Notes under the pieces: generated by a model
Database searches by the model: none
What the model was told of the DNA's origin: nothing
Seen by the model: only the letters and a program-made list of their open reading frames with translations
NCBI GenBank assembly: GCA_019456245.1
Contig: VRUF01000036.1
Span: 1-16,753, forward strand
DNA: 16,753 nucleotides
DNA from: Planctomycetota bacterium
Lineage (GTDB): Bacteria > Planctomycetota > Phycisphaerae > Sedimentisphaerales > Anaerohalosphaeraceae
Reading direction: 5' to 3'
Made by a program: the position numbers and the translations under genes
In this document: positions 1-6,164 of the stretch, in pieces
Layout of the letters: each line of letters begins with the position of its first letter
Numbering within the stretch: the stretch's first letter is position 1

Positions 1-207
1 CTCCAGATGACCCTCACGATCATTATCACGCAGACACTTACCATAGATCATCTTCATCATGGTAGTTTTGCCCGCACCGTTGGGACCAAGAAGCCCAAAA
101 CACGTACCCGGTTCAACAGTAAAGCTCAGGTTACGAACCGCCCGAACGTCACCAAAACTCTTACTGATATTTTCTGTACATATTATAGCCTGTGTCATAT
201 AGCTCAT
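1..207 (-). CDS. ABC transporter ATP-binding protein, N-terminal fragment
   Basis: Only the first 69 codons lie in the window; the gene runs off the left edge. The peptide reads 'ENISKSFGDVRAVRNLSFTV' and then has a perfect Walker A loop, 'GPNGAGKTT', at about residues 43-51, as in cytoplasmic ATPases of ABC-2 type exporters. The signature motif, Walker B and H-loop are off the window, so the subfamily and substrate cannot be told. In-frame stops lie just upstream of the ATG at 207, so the start is there or at the in-frame ATG at 198; neither has a strong Shine-Dalgarno sequence. The symporter stop is 132 bp upstream with no terminator between, so the gene may be in that operon. A possible small ORF overlaps its first 47 bases. 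Confidence 0.9.
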   Translation of the reverse strand, partial: MSYMTQAIICTENISKSFGDVRAVRNLSFTVEPGTCFGLLGPNGAGKTTMMKMIYGKCLRDNDREGHLE

Positions 208-319
208 ACTTCAATATTATATGCTGATTAGTAAATTTCGTGCCAATAAGATCTATCGCGTCATGCCAGAAGGGAGACCAGTCGCCGCAAAGGATCGCAT
301 ACTGACCATTATAAACCAC
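161..319 (-). CDS. possible small overlapping ORF (52 aa)
   Basis: This is a candidate gene between the symporter and the ABC ATPase. A near-perfect Shine-Dalgarno AAGGAG (complement of 325-330) sits 5 bases before a GTG at 319. That GTG opens a 52-codon frame, '(M)VYNGQYAILCGDWSPFW...', ending at TAA 163-161 inside the ATPase reading frame. The overlap would allow translational coupling to the ATPase, which has no good ribosome-binding site of its own. The peptide is aromatic-rich and has no signal or transmembrane segment; I recognise no family. The frame stays open upstream into the symporter, so the strong Shine-Dalgarno could also be chance. Treat this as a hypothesis. Confidence 0.3.
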   Translation of the reverse strand: MVYNGQYAILCGDWSPFWHDAIDLIGTKFTNQHIILKYELYDTGYNMYRKYQ

Positions 320-339
320 GGCCGCTCCTTTTGGAATCC

Positions 340-2172
340 CTATCTGAAAATCGCATACAAAACTACCATTACAACAAACAGCAATGCCGAAAGTATCCTG
401 TAATCGCCGATACCTTTCCAGCCCGGAGCTCGCAGGCAATCAATCGGATTGCCCCAGACAAGCTTTGCTTTTTCTTCTGTAAGTGCCTCAGGCTTTGCAA
501 GCGAAACTATCACAAGAACCGCTGAACATATTACCGCAAGATAGAAACTGGCCATCATAAAGGGCACATTCCAGCCGGTTTGCTCTTTGAAAAAGTCCAG
601 GAAAAAGACGACAAGACCAAGTCCGCTGCCAACTACGAACGTTACAAATGCCGCCCTGCCGCTGGCCTTCTTCCAGAATACACCGGCAAGAAATACCACC
701 GTAATCGGCGGCGCCAAATAGCAGATTACCGAAGCGATACCGCTGTAAATAGTATCGAACTTCGCTACCAGAGGTGACCATGCTATTGCAATGAGCATCC
801 CCGCAAACGTCACAACCCGGCCAATGAAAACCAGTTTGGCGTTAGAAGTCTCAGGTTTCCACTGCTTATACAGATCGAAAGAAAACAGTGTGGCGATTGA
901 ATTTAAGGCTCCGGAAACCGTACTCATAAGCGCCGCAAGAAGTGCCGCAGCCATAAGCCCCGTAAGACCTTGTGGAAGAAGCTTTGTTATCATAAACGCG
1001 TAAGTATCCGCCGAATCCTTCTGATCTTTCCCATCAACAACCAACACACGCTGCCGCTTTTCCGGATCAGACTCGTCAATCACTCGATTGTCAATATAAA
1101 CGTCAGCCATTCCTCCGATATTGACTGTATGGCTTTCCAGCTTAACACTTTCGCCGGACAATGGTATTCGACCCTCTGCGACAGATATTTCTTTCCCGTC
1201 AAGTATTACGGTTTCGGCGACCGGCATATTACGCATGTCATGATTGTCCAACTTACCAGAATCAATCAAGGCAAAGCATATCAACCCCGGTAAAACAAAA
1301 ATAAACATCGGCAGTATCTTAATGAATCCGGCAAACAATGCACCTACCTTGGCATGATTTTCATCTTTAGCACCGAGGACTCTTTGCACAATAGTCTGAT
1401 CCGTACACCAGTACCATATCCCGATGATCGGGTAGCCCAGAATGACCGAATACCATGGCAGTCCCGAAGAGTCTCCCTTGGGGCGCATAACTGTCAGTTT
1501 AACCGGATCAACCGCATTACTGAGCCCCTCCCATCCGCCAATTTCATTATAGCCTATCATCGTCAGGCAGATGGCCCCAAAGAGAAGTATGATCGTCTGT
1601 ATCGACTCAGTGAGAACAACGGCCTGCAAACCGCCAACGATCGTGTACAGTCCCGTCAGCAAAGCGATGACTACAATGCTGGTCATGACATCAAAACCGA
1701 AAAGTCCGTTTAGAACCACAGCACCGGCATATAGCGAAAACCCGATGTGAATAAATATTGCAGAAACGATGCTTATACCGGCAAGCCAGTTTCGGCAACC
1801 CTTGTTATATCTTTTCTCAAGGAAATCCGGCAGAGTAGCTACTCTCGAGCGAATGTAGAATGGAGCGAAGAACAAAGCCAGGATAATCAGTGTAAAGCCG
1901 GCCATCCATTCAAAATTTCCGTACGCAAGACCGTTGCGGTAGCCTTCTTCGGCAAGGCTTACGAGATGGACGGTTGAAATATTGGTCGAAAAAAGTGCAA
2001 GACCGATTACATACCACTTCAATGTTCCACCTGCCAGAAAGTAATCCTTACCCTCGGCATCTTTTCGGCCCCTAAGCCCCGACCAGCAGCCAACGCCTAC
2101 GATCAAAACAAGGTAGGCAATGATAATACTAAGATCAATCCCCCCAATATTTACACCTGCTAACAAATCCAC
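340..2172 (-). CDS. SGLT-type sodium:solute (probably sugar) symporter
   Basis: A 610-residue integral membrane protein of the sodium:solute symporter family, expected to couple inward sodium flux to uptake of a sugar or related solute. It has many hydrophobic helices. 'FSTNISTVHL' (61-70) and 'YGNFEW' (84-89) match the unwound TM1 and TM2 substrate region of SGLTs. 'WYWCTDQTIVQRVL' (253-266) is nearly identical to the animal SGLT motif. 'LLAALMSTVSGALNS' (411-425) is the helix that carries the Na2 site in this family. Residues about 316-388 form a long hydrophilic, strand-rich loop ('ILDGKEISVAEG', 'VYIDNRVIDESDPEKR') between a membrane helix and the conserved 'LLPQGLTGLMAAALLAALMS', longer than I expect there. 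Translation starts at GTG (2172) with a weak GAAAGAA upstream. The URO-D-like gene is 50 bp upstream, so the two are probably co-transcribed. Confidence 0.93.
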   Translation of the reverse strand: MDLLAGVNIGGIDLSIIIAYLVLIVGVGCWSGLRGRKDAEGKDYFLAGGTLKWYVIGLALFSTNISTVHLVSLAEEGYRNGLAYGNFEWMAGFTLIILALFFAPFYIRSRVATLPDFLEKRYNKGCRNWLAGISIVSAIFIHIGFSLYAGAVVLNGLFGFDVMTSIVVIALLTGLYTIVGGLQAVVLTESIQTIILLFGAICLTMIGYNEIGGWEGLSNAVDPVKLTVMRPKGDSSGLPWYSVILGYPIIGIWYWCTDQTIVQRVLGAKDENHAKVGALFAGFIKILPMFIFVLPGLICFALIDSGKLDNHDMRNMPVAETVILDGKEISVAEGRIPLSGESVKLESHTVNIGGMADVYIDNRVIDESDPEKRQRVLVVDGKDQKDSADTYAFMITKLLPQGLTGLMAAALLAALMSTVSGALNSIATLFSFDLYKQWKPETSNAKLVFIGRVVTFAGMLIAIAWSPLVAKFDTIYSGIASVICYLAPPITVVFLAGVFWKKASGRAAFVTFVVGSGLGLVVFFLDFFKEQTGWNVPFMMASFYLAVICSAVLVIVSLAKPEALTEEKAKLVWGNPIDCLRAPGWKGIGDYRILSALLFVVMVVLYAIFR

Positions 2173-2222
2173 TGCTATTGTTCTTTCAATAATAACTCAC
2201 TTGTTTATAATTGGCAATCTGA

Positions 2223-3524
2223 TCAGGAATAGTTTTCAACTTCTTCCATTGCGATCTGTGACCATTGCCAAAGCCGTTTTGGATCACGCCGCACTGTTGA
2301 GATATCCTTCATGATAAATTCGATGTGACAGTTCCCGTCGGCCTTTTCCAGAACATCGCGAATGCCGGAACGTGCCTGCTCCGGACGCCAATCGCTCTCG
2401 GCAAATATCGCCGGACTCGGTTTCTGACTGATAACATAATCTGCGCCAACTTCTGCAACCATCCGCTCAATATCGCACCACGGACTCGTCGAAATCTTTC
2501 TAAGATTCGGTATCTTACGCAGAACATCCATCTTCTTATCAAGCGGCTCGCAGCAACCGTAATAGGTCATGCCAAACCGCTCAAGCCATCGCATATCATG
2601 CTTAATCGCAAACTCCCAATGCATCTCAGGAGAGACTTCAGAGAATATCTGTGCATTCGAGCATCCCCACATATTTTTCGCCATAACATGCTCAGCATCA
2701 AAATCCCCGCCCGGAAGTTGACTGGTATACCCGTATCCGCCGGAACCTACACGCGTATTATCGTTATCCAGCGAAAGTAAATTCAGTCGTTCAAACTGGT
2801 CCAGCTCGACCATCCATGCATCGACCATTCGTTCAACAGCCGCGTTAACCATATCGCCCCGCATGATCATATCCATCATAGCTTCCTGGATACCCCACCA
2901 GCGGATCAGAAAATCCCACGGCGTAAACCATATATGAGTCTGGCCCTGCTTTTTGACGGAGATAATCCCATCGTAAACTTTACACATCGCCTGAAAGTTT
3001 AACTCCGTAGCCATTTCGTTATGACTAAGCACTGGCATCTTGATCTTTTCGATATCTTCGGGGCCCTTGATCTGAACATTGAAATGACGTGAAACAACAT
3101 CGCTGGTATCGTCGGTCGTGACAACATCTACGTCTTCGATAATACCAAAGTCGGTGCTATGGATCGCCAGGGGACAAACAAGAAAATCGCTAACCACCAT
3201 ATCGCCGGGCAAGTGCTTCCATTGATAGATAGTCTTGCGAAGATGATCTTCCTGATCGCGAGCCCATGAATGCTCGCATTGCAACGTCAGTTCATCATCA
3301 ATATTCATCTCATTCCAGCAAATCTCATTGATCCAGACCATCGGCCTTTCAGATTCCAGATCGTTAAGCTTTGTCCACAGCTTCGCTTTTTCCTTATGCA
3401 CACCCAAGGAAGCAATCTGGGCAACATCGCCAGCCAATCCACGCAGAATTTCAGTATCTTTATTTGACAATTTGATCGCAGTTGCAACAGGAGGTGGTGT
3501 ATAGTGACTTGGGTCATGTAACAT
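2223..3524 (-). CDS. uroporphyrinogen decarboxylase-fold (URO-D/MtaA-like) protein
   Basis: A 433-residue soluble protein of the URO-D superfamily, which includes heme-pathway decarboxylases and corrinoid methyltransferases such as MtaA. It belongs with the divergent group common in planctomycetes and gut anaerobes rather than with true HemE. It has no N-terminal HemE substrate signature. The C-terminal half carries the characteristic blocks 'YYGCCEPLDKK' (321-331), 'LRKISTSPWCDIERM' (341-355) and 'YVISQKPSPA' (363-372). C324, C325 and C350 could take part in metal binding, as cysteines do in the methyltransferase branch, but this is inference. I start at the ATG at 3524, 7 bases after AAAGG, not at the TTG one codon earlier. 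Its partner is the symporter downstream, so a catabolic role on the imported compound or a demethylation is plausible. The substrate is unknown. Confidence 0.8.
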   Translation of the reverse strand: MLHDPSHYTPPPVATAIKLSNKDTEILRGLAGDVAQIASLGVHKEKAKLWTKLNDLESERPMVWINEICWNEMNIDDELTLQCEHSWARDQEDHLRKTIYQWKHLPGDMVVSDFLVCPLAIHSTDFGIIEDVDVVTTDDTSDVVSRHFNVQIKGPEDIEKIKMPVLSHNEMATELNFQAMCKVYDGIISVKKQGQTHIWFTPWDFLIRWWGIQEAMMDMIMRGDMVNAAVERMVDAWMVELDQFERLNLLSLDNDNTRVGSGGYGYTSQLPGGDFDAEHVMAKNMWGCSNAQIFSEVSPEMHWEFAIKHDMRWLERFGMTYYGCCEPLDKKMDVLRKIPNLRKISTSPWCDIERMVAEVGADYVISQKPSPAIFAESDWRPEQARSGIRDVLEKADGNCHIEFIMKDISTVRRDPKRLWQWSQIAMEEVENYS

Positions 3525-3684
3525 CAAAATACCTTTATCGACATTCTATCCTTAATACCCTAACCGAGCTATCGGCCAATTTCATCTGCCCAGGTTTCGA
3601 ACGAAATTTAGTAAATCCCCGCAAGTAAACGCATAACTTCTGATTGCAGCATTACTCGGCCGCGAATAAACATCTTTCACAACT

Positions 3685-3704
3685 AAAAACTGACCGAAAG
3701 TCAG
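3685..3704 (-). terminator. rho-independent terminator of the queF/zinc-ribbon operon
   Basis: On the minus strand, just after the zinc-ribbon stop at 3711, a 5-bp stem CTGAC/GTCAG encloses the loop TTTCG and is followed by TTTTT. The stem is short, but the position right behind the stop codon and the U-tract support termination. Confidence 0.6.
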
Positions 3705-3710
3705 CTTGAG

Positions 3711-4208
3711 TTATCCAAGTTCCGAACGCAGTTTGTTGATCATTCCAAAAAGCAGGCCTGGAGCTATCTCTTCTAATTCATTGGGCTTTTCTTTTGCGCT
3801 TTCGATTTCGCCCAATATTCTAAGCGCCTGTAGTTTAAAACGCCCTACCCGCGATGCCGAAATCTCGGCCTCGTCAAGCATTCCATCGGCCATCAGCTTC
3901 AGATAAGAAATAATATTTCGCCTCAGTTTTTTTTCTTCGGCCTCGTCAAAAACGCCGCCGGGGTCGTTGTTTTCTACCTCTTGAAGAATATTCTGCGTAA
4001 GGTTTCGAGTCTCACGCATCTTCTCCTGGTATTCCACTTCATGTGTTTCATCCAGCGGAGCCAGCGTCAGTTCATCTTCCTCGGGCAAACTTGGAAGCGG
4101 AACATAACACTTGTGATCGCAATGCGGACAATTCCCCCATTTACCGCCGGCCTTATCCGGAGCCTTGATCTTCTTCTTACATCTCTCACAAGTAAACTTG
4201 ATACTCAT
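3711..4208 (-). CDS. zinc-ribbon protein, function unknown
   Basis: A 165-residue soluble protein. The N-terminus is a four-cysteine zinc ribbon: C7-x2-C10 ('CERC') and C27-x2-C30 ('CPHC') around 'KAPDKAGGKWGN', the form common in planctomycete proteins. The rest is acidic then helical (a Leu/Glu/Lys-rich stretch from about residue 55) with no recognised domain. I choose the ATG at 4208 because GGAG lies 9 bases upstream. The ATG at 4223 would add METLA but has no Shine-Dalgarno. It starts 24 bases after the queF stop and ends at a terminator, so it is the second gene of a queF operon. Whether it is linked to queuosine metabolism is unknown. Zinc binding is inferred from the cysteine pattern. 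Confidence 0.75.
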   Translation of the reverse strand: MSIKFTCERCKKKIKAPDKAGGKWGNCPHCDHKCYVPLPSLPEEDELTLAPLDETHEVEYQEKMRETRNLTQNILQEVENNDPGGVFDEAEEKKLRRNIISYLKLMADGMLDEAEISASRVGRFKLQALRILGEIESAKEKPNELEEIAPGLLFGMINKLRSELG

Positions 4209-4232
4209 AGCCAAAGTCTCCATCGCAATAAA

Positions 4233-4583
4233 TTATTCTGCTTTATATTCGACCACTACCTCCGTTGTGATCCCGCCTCTCGGCGTAAACCGCGATGTCA
4301 CACGCATCCACCTTGGTTTGCACACACCGGAAAGATCGTCGAGAATATCGTTCGTCAGCGATTCGTAAAATATCCCCTTATTACGATAGCCCTGCATATA
4401 CAATTTCAGCGATTTCAACTCTATGCACGACTTGTCGGGTATATATTCGATAATTATTTCGCCAAAATCCGGCTGACCCGTCTTCGGACACACGCTCGTA
4501 AACTCCGGAACACGCGTAGTTATCGTATAATCACGCCCGAACCGCGGATTGTCGAAAAGTTCCACTTTAACTTCTTCTGCCAT
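4233..4583 (-). CDS. queF: NADPH-dependent 7-cyano-7-deazaguanine reductase
   Basis: QueF reduces the nitrile of preQ0 to the aminomethyl group of preQ1, using two NADPH, in the cytoplasmic queuosine pathway. At 116 residues it is the short unimodal (YkvM-type) form. The catalytic Cys is C32 in 'FTSVCPKTGQPDF', with Asp D39 seven residues on; the substrate-binding Glu is E74 in 'IFYES'. These spacings match C55, D62 and E97 of the Bacillus enzyme. The family motif 'ELKSLKLY' is at 55-62. The start ATG at 4583 has AAGGG 8 bases upstream. It is divergent from queC with 82 bp between the start codons, and is followed by the zinc-ribbon gene. Its presence means the cell makes preQ1 itself rather than only salvaging a later intermediate. 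Confidence 0.96.
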   Translation of the reverse strand: MAEEVKVELFDNPRFGRDYTITTRVPEFTSVCPKTGQPDFGEIIIEYIPDKSCIELKSLKLYMQGYRNKGIFYESLTNDILDDLSGVCKPRWMRVTSRFTPRGGITTEVVVEYKAE

Positions 4584-4588
4584 CGCAA

Positions 4589-4617
4589 TTGCCCTTAACC
4601 TCGAAAACGATTATAAT
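4589..4617 (+). promoter_or_regulatory. sigma-70-like promoter of queC
   Basis: TTGCCC (4589-4594), a 17-bp spacer and a perfect TATAAT (4612-4617) face queC, whose ATG is at 4666. The -10 lies within ATTATAAT (4610-4617), which is its own reverse complement and also serves the opposite strand. Confidence 0.6.
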
Positions 4618-4638
4618 AGCAGTACATATTATTCTAAA
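4610..4638 (-). promoter_or_regulatory. possible promoter of queF sharing the -10 region
   Basis: On the minus strand TTTAGA (complement of 4633-4638), a 17-bp spacer and TATAAT (complement of 4610-4615) point toward queF. A second candidate on the same strand is TTGCAA-17 bp-TAATAT further upstream. Which is used cannot be decided from sequence. Confidence 0.4.
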
Positions 4639-4665
4639 AAGCCAACAATTGCAAGGAATATACAG

Positions 4666-5358
4666 ATGTCAAACGAAATCAAAAAAGCCGTAATCCTCCT
4701 CAGCGGCGGCCTCGATTCTGCAACAACGCTCGCCATCGCCGGCGATATGGGCTACCAATGCTGTGCAATGACCTTCCGATACGGCCAGCGACACAGCATA
4801 GAGATAGAATCCGCCCGCAAAGTCGTCGCCGCCATGGCCGTCAAAGAACATAAGATTATCGATATCGACCTGACCGCCTTCGGACACAGTGCTTTGACCG
4901 ATTTGACCATCGAAGTACCCAAAAACCGCGAAAACATCGCCGAAAACGCCATCCCGGTAACCTATGTCCCGGCAAGGAATACCATCTTCCTAAGTTACGC
5001 CCTGGCATGGGCAGAGGTTCTCGGAATTTTCGACATCTTCATCGGAGTAAACGCAACGGACTACTCAGGCTACCCGGACTGCCGGGCGCAATTTGTCGAC
5101 GCATTTGAAAAAATGGCAAACCTCGCCACAGCCGCTGCCGTCGAAAACAAGGGAAAATACAAAATACAAACCCCGATAATAGAAATGTCAAAAGCTGAAA
5201 TAATCAAAAAGGGAACCCAACTGGGTGTAGACTACGCCCTGACACACAGTTGCTACGACCCGGACGAAAATGGAAAACCATGCGCACAATGCGATTCATG
5301 CAAACTAAGAGAAACAGGATTCAAAGAAGCAAACCTGAAAGACCCGGCCCTGTCATGA
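4666..5358 (+). CDS. queC: 7-cyano-7-deazaguanine synthase
   Basis: QueC converts 7-carboxy-7-deazaguanine (CDG) to preQ0 with ammonia and ATP. The 230-residue protein has the PP-loop ATP-pyrophosphatase motif 'SGGLDS' at residues 13-18. Its C-terminal zinc site is C196, C206, C209 and C212 in 'HSCYD...CAQCDSC', as in characterised QueC. 'VPARNTIFLSYALAWAE' and 'GVNATDYSGYPDCR' are typical family blocks. I start at the ATG at 4666, 8 bases after AAGGA; the frame stays open further upstream (to 4549) but that part overlaps the promoter and queF. It is the first gene of a rightward pair with queE, 70 bp downstream, and is divergent from queF. Confidence 0.97.
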   Translation: MSNEIKKAVILLSGGLDSATTLAIAGDMGYQCCAMTFRYGQRHSIEIESARKVVAAMAVKEHKIIDIDLTAFGHSALTDLTIEVPKNRENIAENAIPVTYVPARNTIFLSYALAWAEVLGIFDIFIGVNATDYSGYPDCRAQFVDAFEKMANLATAAAVENKGKYKIQTPIIEMSKAEIIKKGTQLGVDYALTHSCYDPDENGKPCAQCDSCKLRETGFKEANLKDPALS

Positions 5359-5399
5359 GACATACAAGTTAACACTCGCTAAAAATAGTATTTCTTGCA

Positions 5400-5420
5400 T
5401 TTGGCGCGAAAATCGCCAAA
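5400..5420 (+). promoter_or_regulatory. hairpin just upstream of queE start
   Basis: A perfect 7-bp inverted repeat TTTGGCG (5400-5406) / CGCCAAA (5414-5420) with a 7-base loop ends 8 bases before the queE ATG. No T-tract follows, so it is not a standard terminator. It occupies the space where a Shine-Dalgarno sequence would be expected, and none is visible. Confidence 0.45.
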
Positions 5421-5428
5421 CTGTATGA

Positions 5429-6079
5429 ATGATCGTTAACGAAATATTCTATTCCCTCCAGGGTGAAGGTAAACTCATCGGTGTTCCAAGCCTCTTCGTA
5501 CGCATTGCAGGCTGTTCGCTTGGCTGCACATGGTGCGACACAAAATACGCGTGGGCCCCCGACGCCGGAACAGACTACTCCATCGAAGACCTAAAACAAA
5601 AGATCCTCGCCAAAGAAACCCGCCACATAGTAATAACAGGCGGCGAACCAATGGCAAGCCCCCAGCTTGCCGAATTGCTCACTGCTATCGCCAGCCCAAA
5701 CCGCCACATTACAATAGAAACCAGCGCCATAGAATACATCGGCGACCTCCCCTGCGACCTGATGAGCATAAGCCCAAAACTGGCAAACGCTGCACCCAAC
5801 GATCCCCTAAACACAGAAACCCTCCAAAAGCTCATCGACAACTACGACTACCAGCTAAAATTCGTAGTGGACCGCCCCGAAGACCTAAACGAAATCGCAC
5901 GGTGTCTGGAAAACCTGAAAAACGTAAACCCCTACAACATCCTACTCATGCCCCAGGCGGCGACAATAAAAGAGCACACAGAAAAACTTCCCATGCTCGC
6001 CGAAATATGCAAACAAACCGGCTTCACACTCGCACCAAGACTACAGGTAATCCTATGGGGCCAACAGAGAGGAAAGTGA
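5429..6079 (+). CDS. queE: 7-carboxy-7-deazaguanine synthase (radical SAM)
   Basis: QueE is the radical SAM enzyme that contracts the ring of 6-carboxytetrahydropterin to CDG, the step before QueC. The 216-residue protein opens with 'MIVNEIFYSLQGEG', a QueE hallmark. The [4Fe-4S] cluster motif CxxxCxxC is C29, C33, C36 in 'CSLGCTWCDT', and the SAM-binding 'TGGEP' is at 70-74. 'LQVILWGQQRGK' at the end matches the usual C-terminal 'Q.H...wg...G' block. The ATG at 5429 has no Shine-Dalgarno and lies 8 bases after a hairpin; another ATG four bases upstream is out of frame. The gene probably shares the queC promoter. queD, which makes its substrate, is not in the window. Confidence 0.96.
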   Translation: MIVNEIFYSLQGEGKLIGVPSLFVRIAGCSLGCTWCDTKYAWAPDAGTDYSIEDLKQKILAKETRHIVITGGEPMASPQLAELLTAIASPNRHITIETSAIEYIGDLPCDLMSISPKLANAAPNDPLNTETLQKLIDNYDYQLKFVVDRPEDLNEIARCLENLKNVNPYNILLMPQAATIKEHTEKLPMLAEICKQTGFTLAPRLQVILWGQQRGK

Positions 6080-6085
6080 CACCCC

Positions 6086-6122
6086 TTAAAAAAATGCAGG
6101 CCGGGCAAAACGCCCGACCTGC
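6086..6122 (-). terminator. terminator between convergent queE and the dockerin-tailed ORF
   Basis: An 11-bp stem GCAGGCCGGGC (6096-6106) / GCCCGACCTGC (6112-6122) with one central mismatch and loop AAAAC. On the minus strand it is followed by seven T (complement of 6088-6094), making a strong terminator for the leftward gene ending at 6165. On the plus strand the tail is only TTATAAAA, so termination of queE there would be weaker. Confidence 0.8.
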
Positions 6123-6164
6123 TTATAAAATAATCGCACAGCCTTCTGATAGCTAATGCGAGTT

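Noticed and set aside
161..439. 92-codon version of the small ORF starting inside the symporter
   Set aside because: The upstream third overlaps the symporter C-terminus without a ribosome-binding site; only the GTG at 319 has a good one.
3595..3606. Inverted repeat TTTCG-AA-CGAAA upstream of the URO-D-like gene
   Set aside because: The 5-bp arms are short and no regulator gene is near, so chance is likely; it lies about 70 bp before the start and could be looked at again if conserved.
3981..4598. 205-codon plus-strand frame antisense to queF and the zinc-ribbon gene
   Set aside because: It is fully antisense to two well-supported genes, with no recognisable motif and no start context.
4584..4665. 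preQ1 riboswitch in the queF-queC region
   Set aside because: I see no preQ1-type stem with an A-rich tail and anti-Shine-Dalgarno pairing, only promoter-like boxes.
5530..6156. 208-codon plus-strand frame overlapping queE
   Set aside because: It is extremely rich in Arg, His, Pro and Lys, as expected from an out-of-frame reading of queE, and has no ribosome-binding site.
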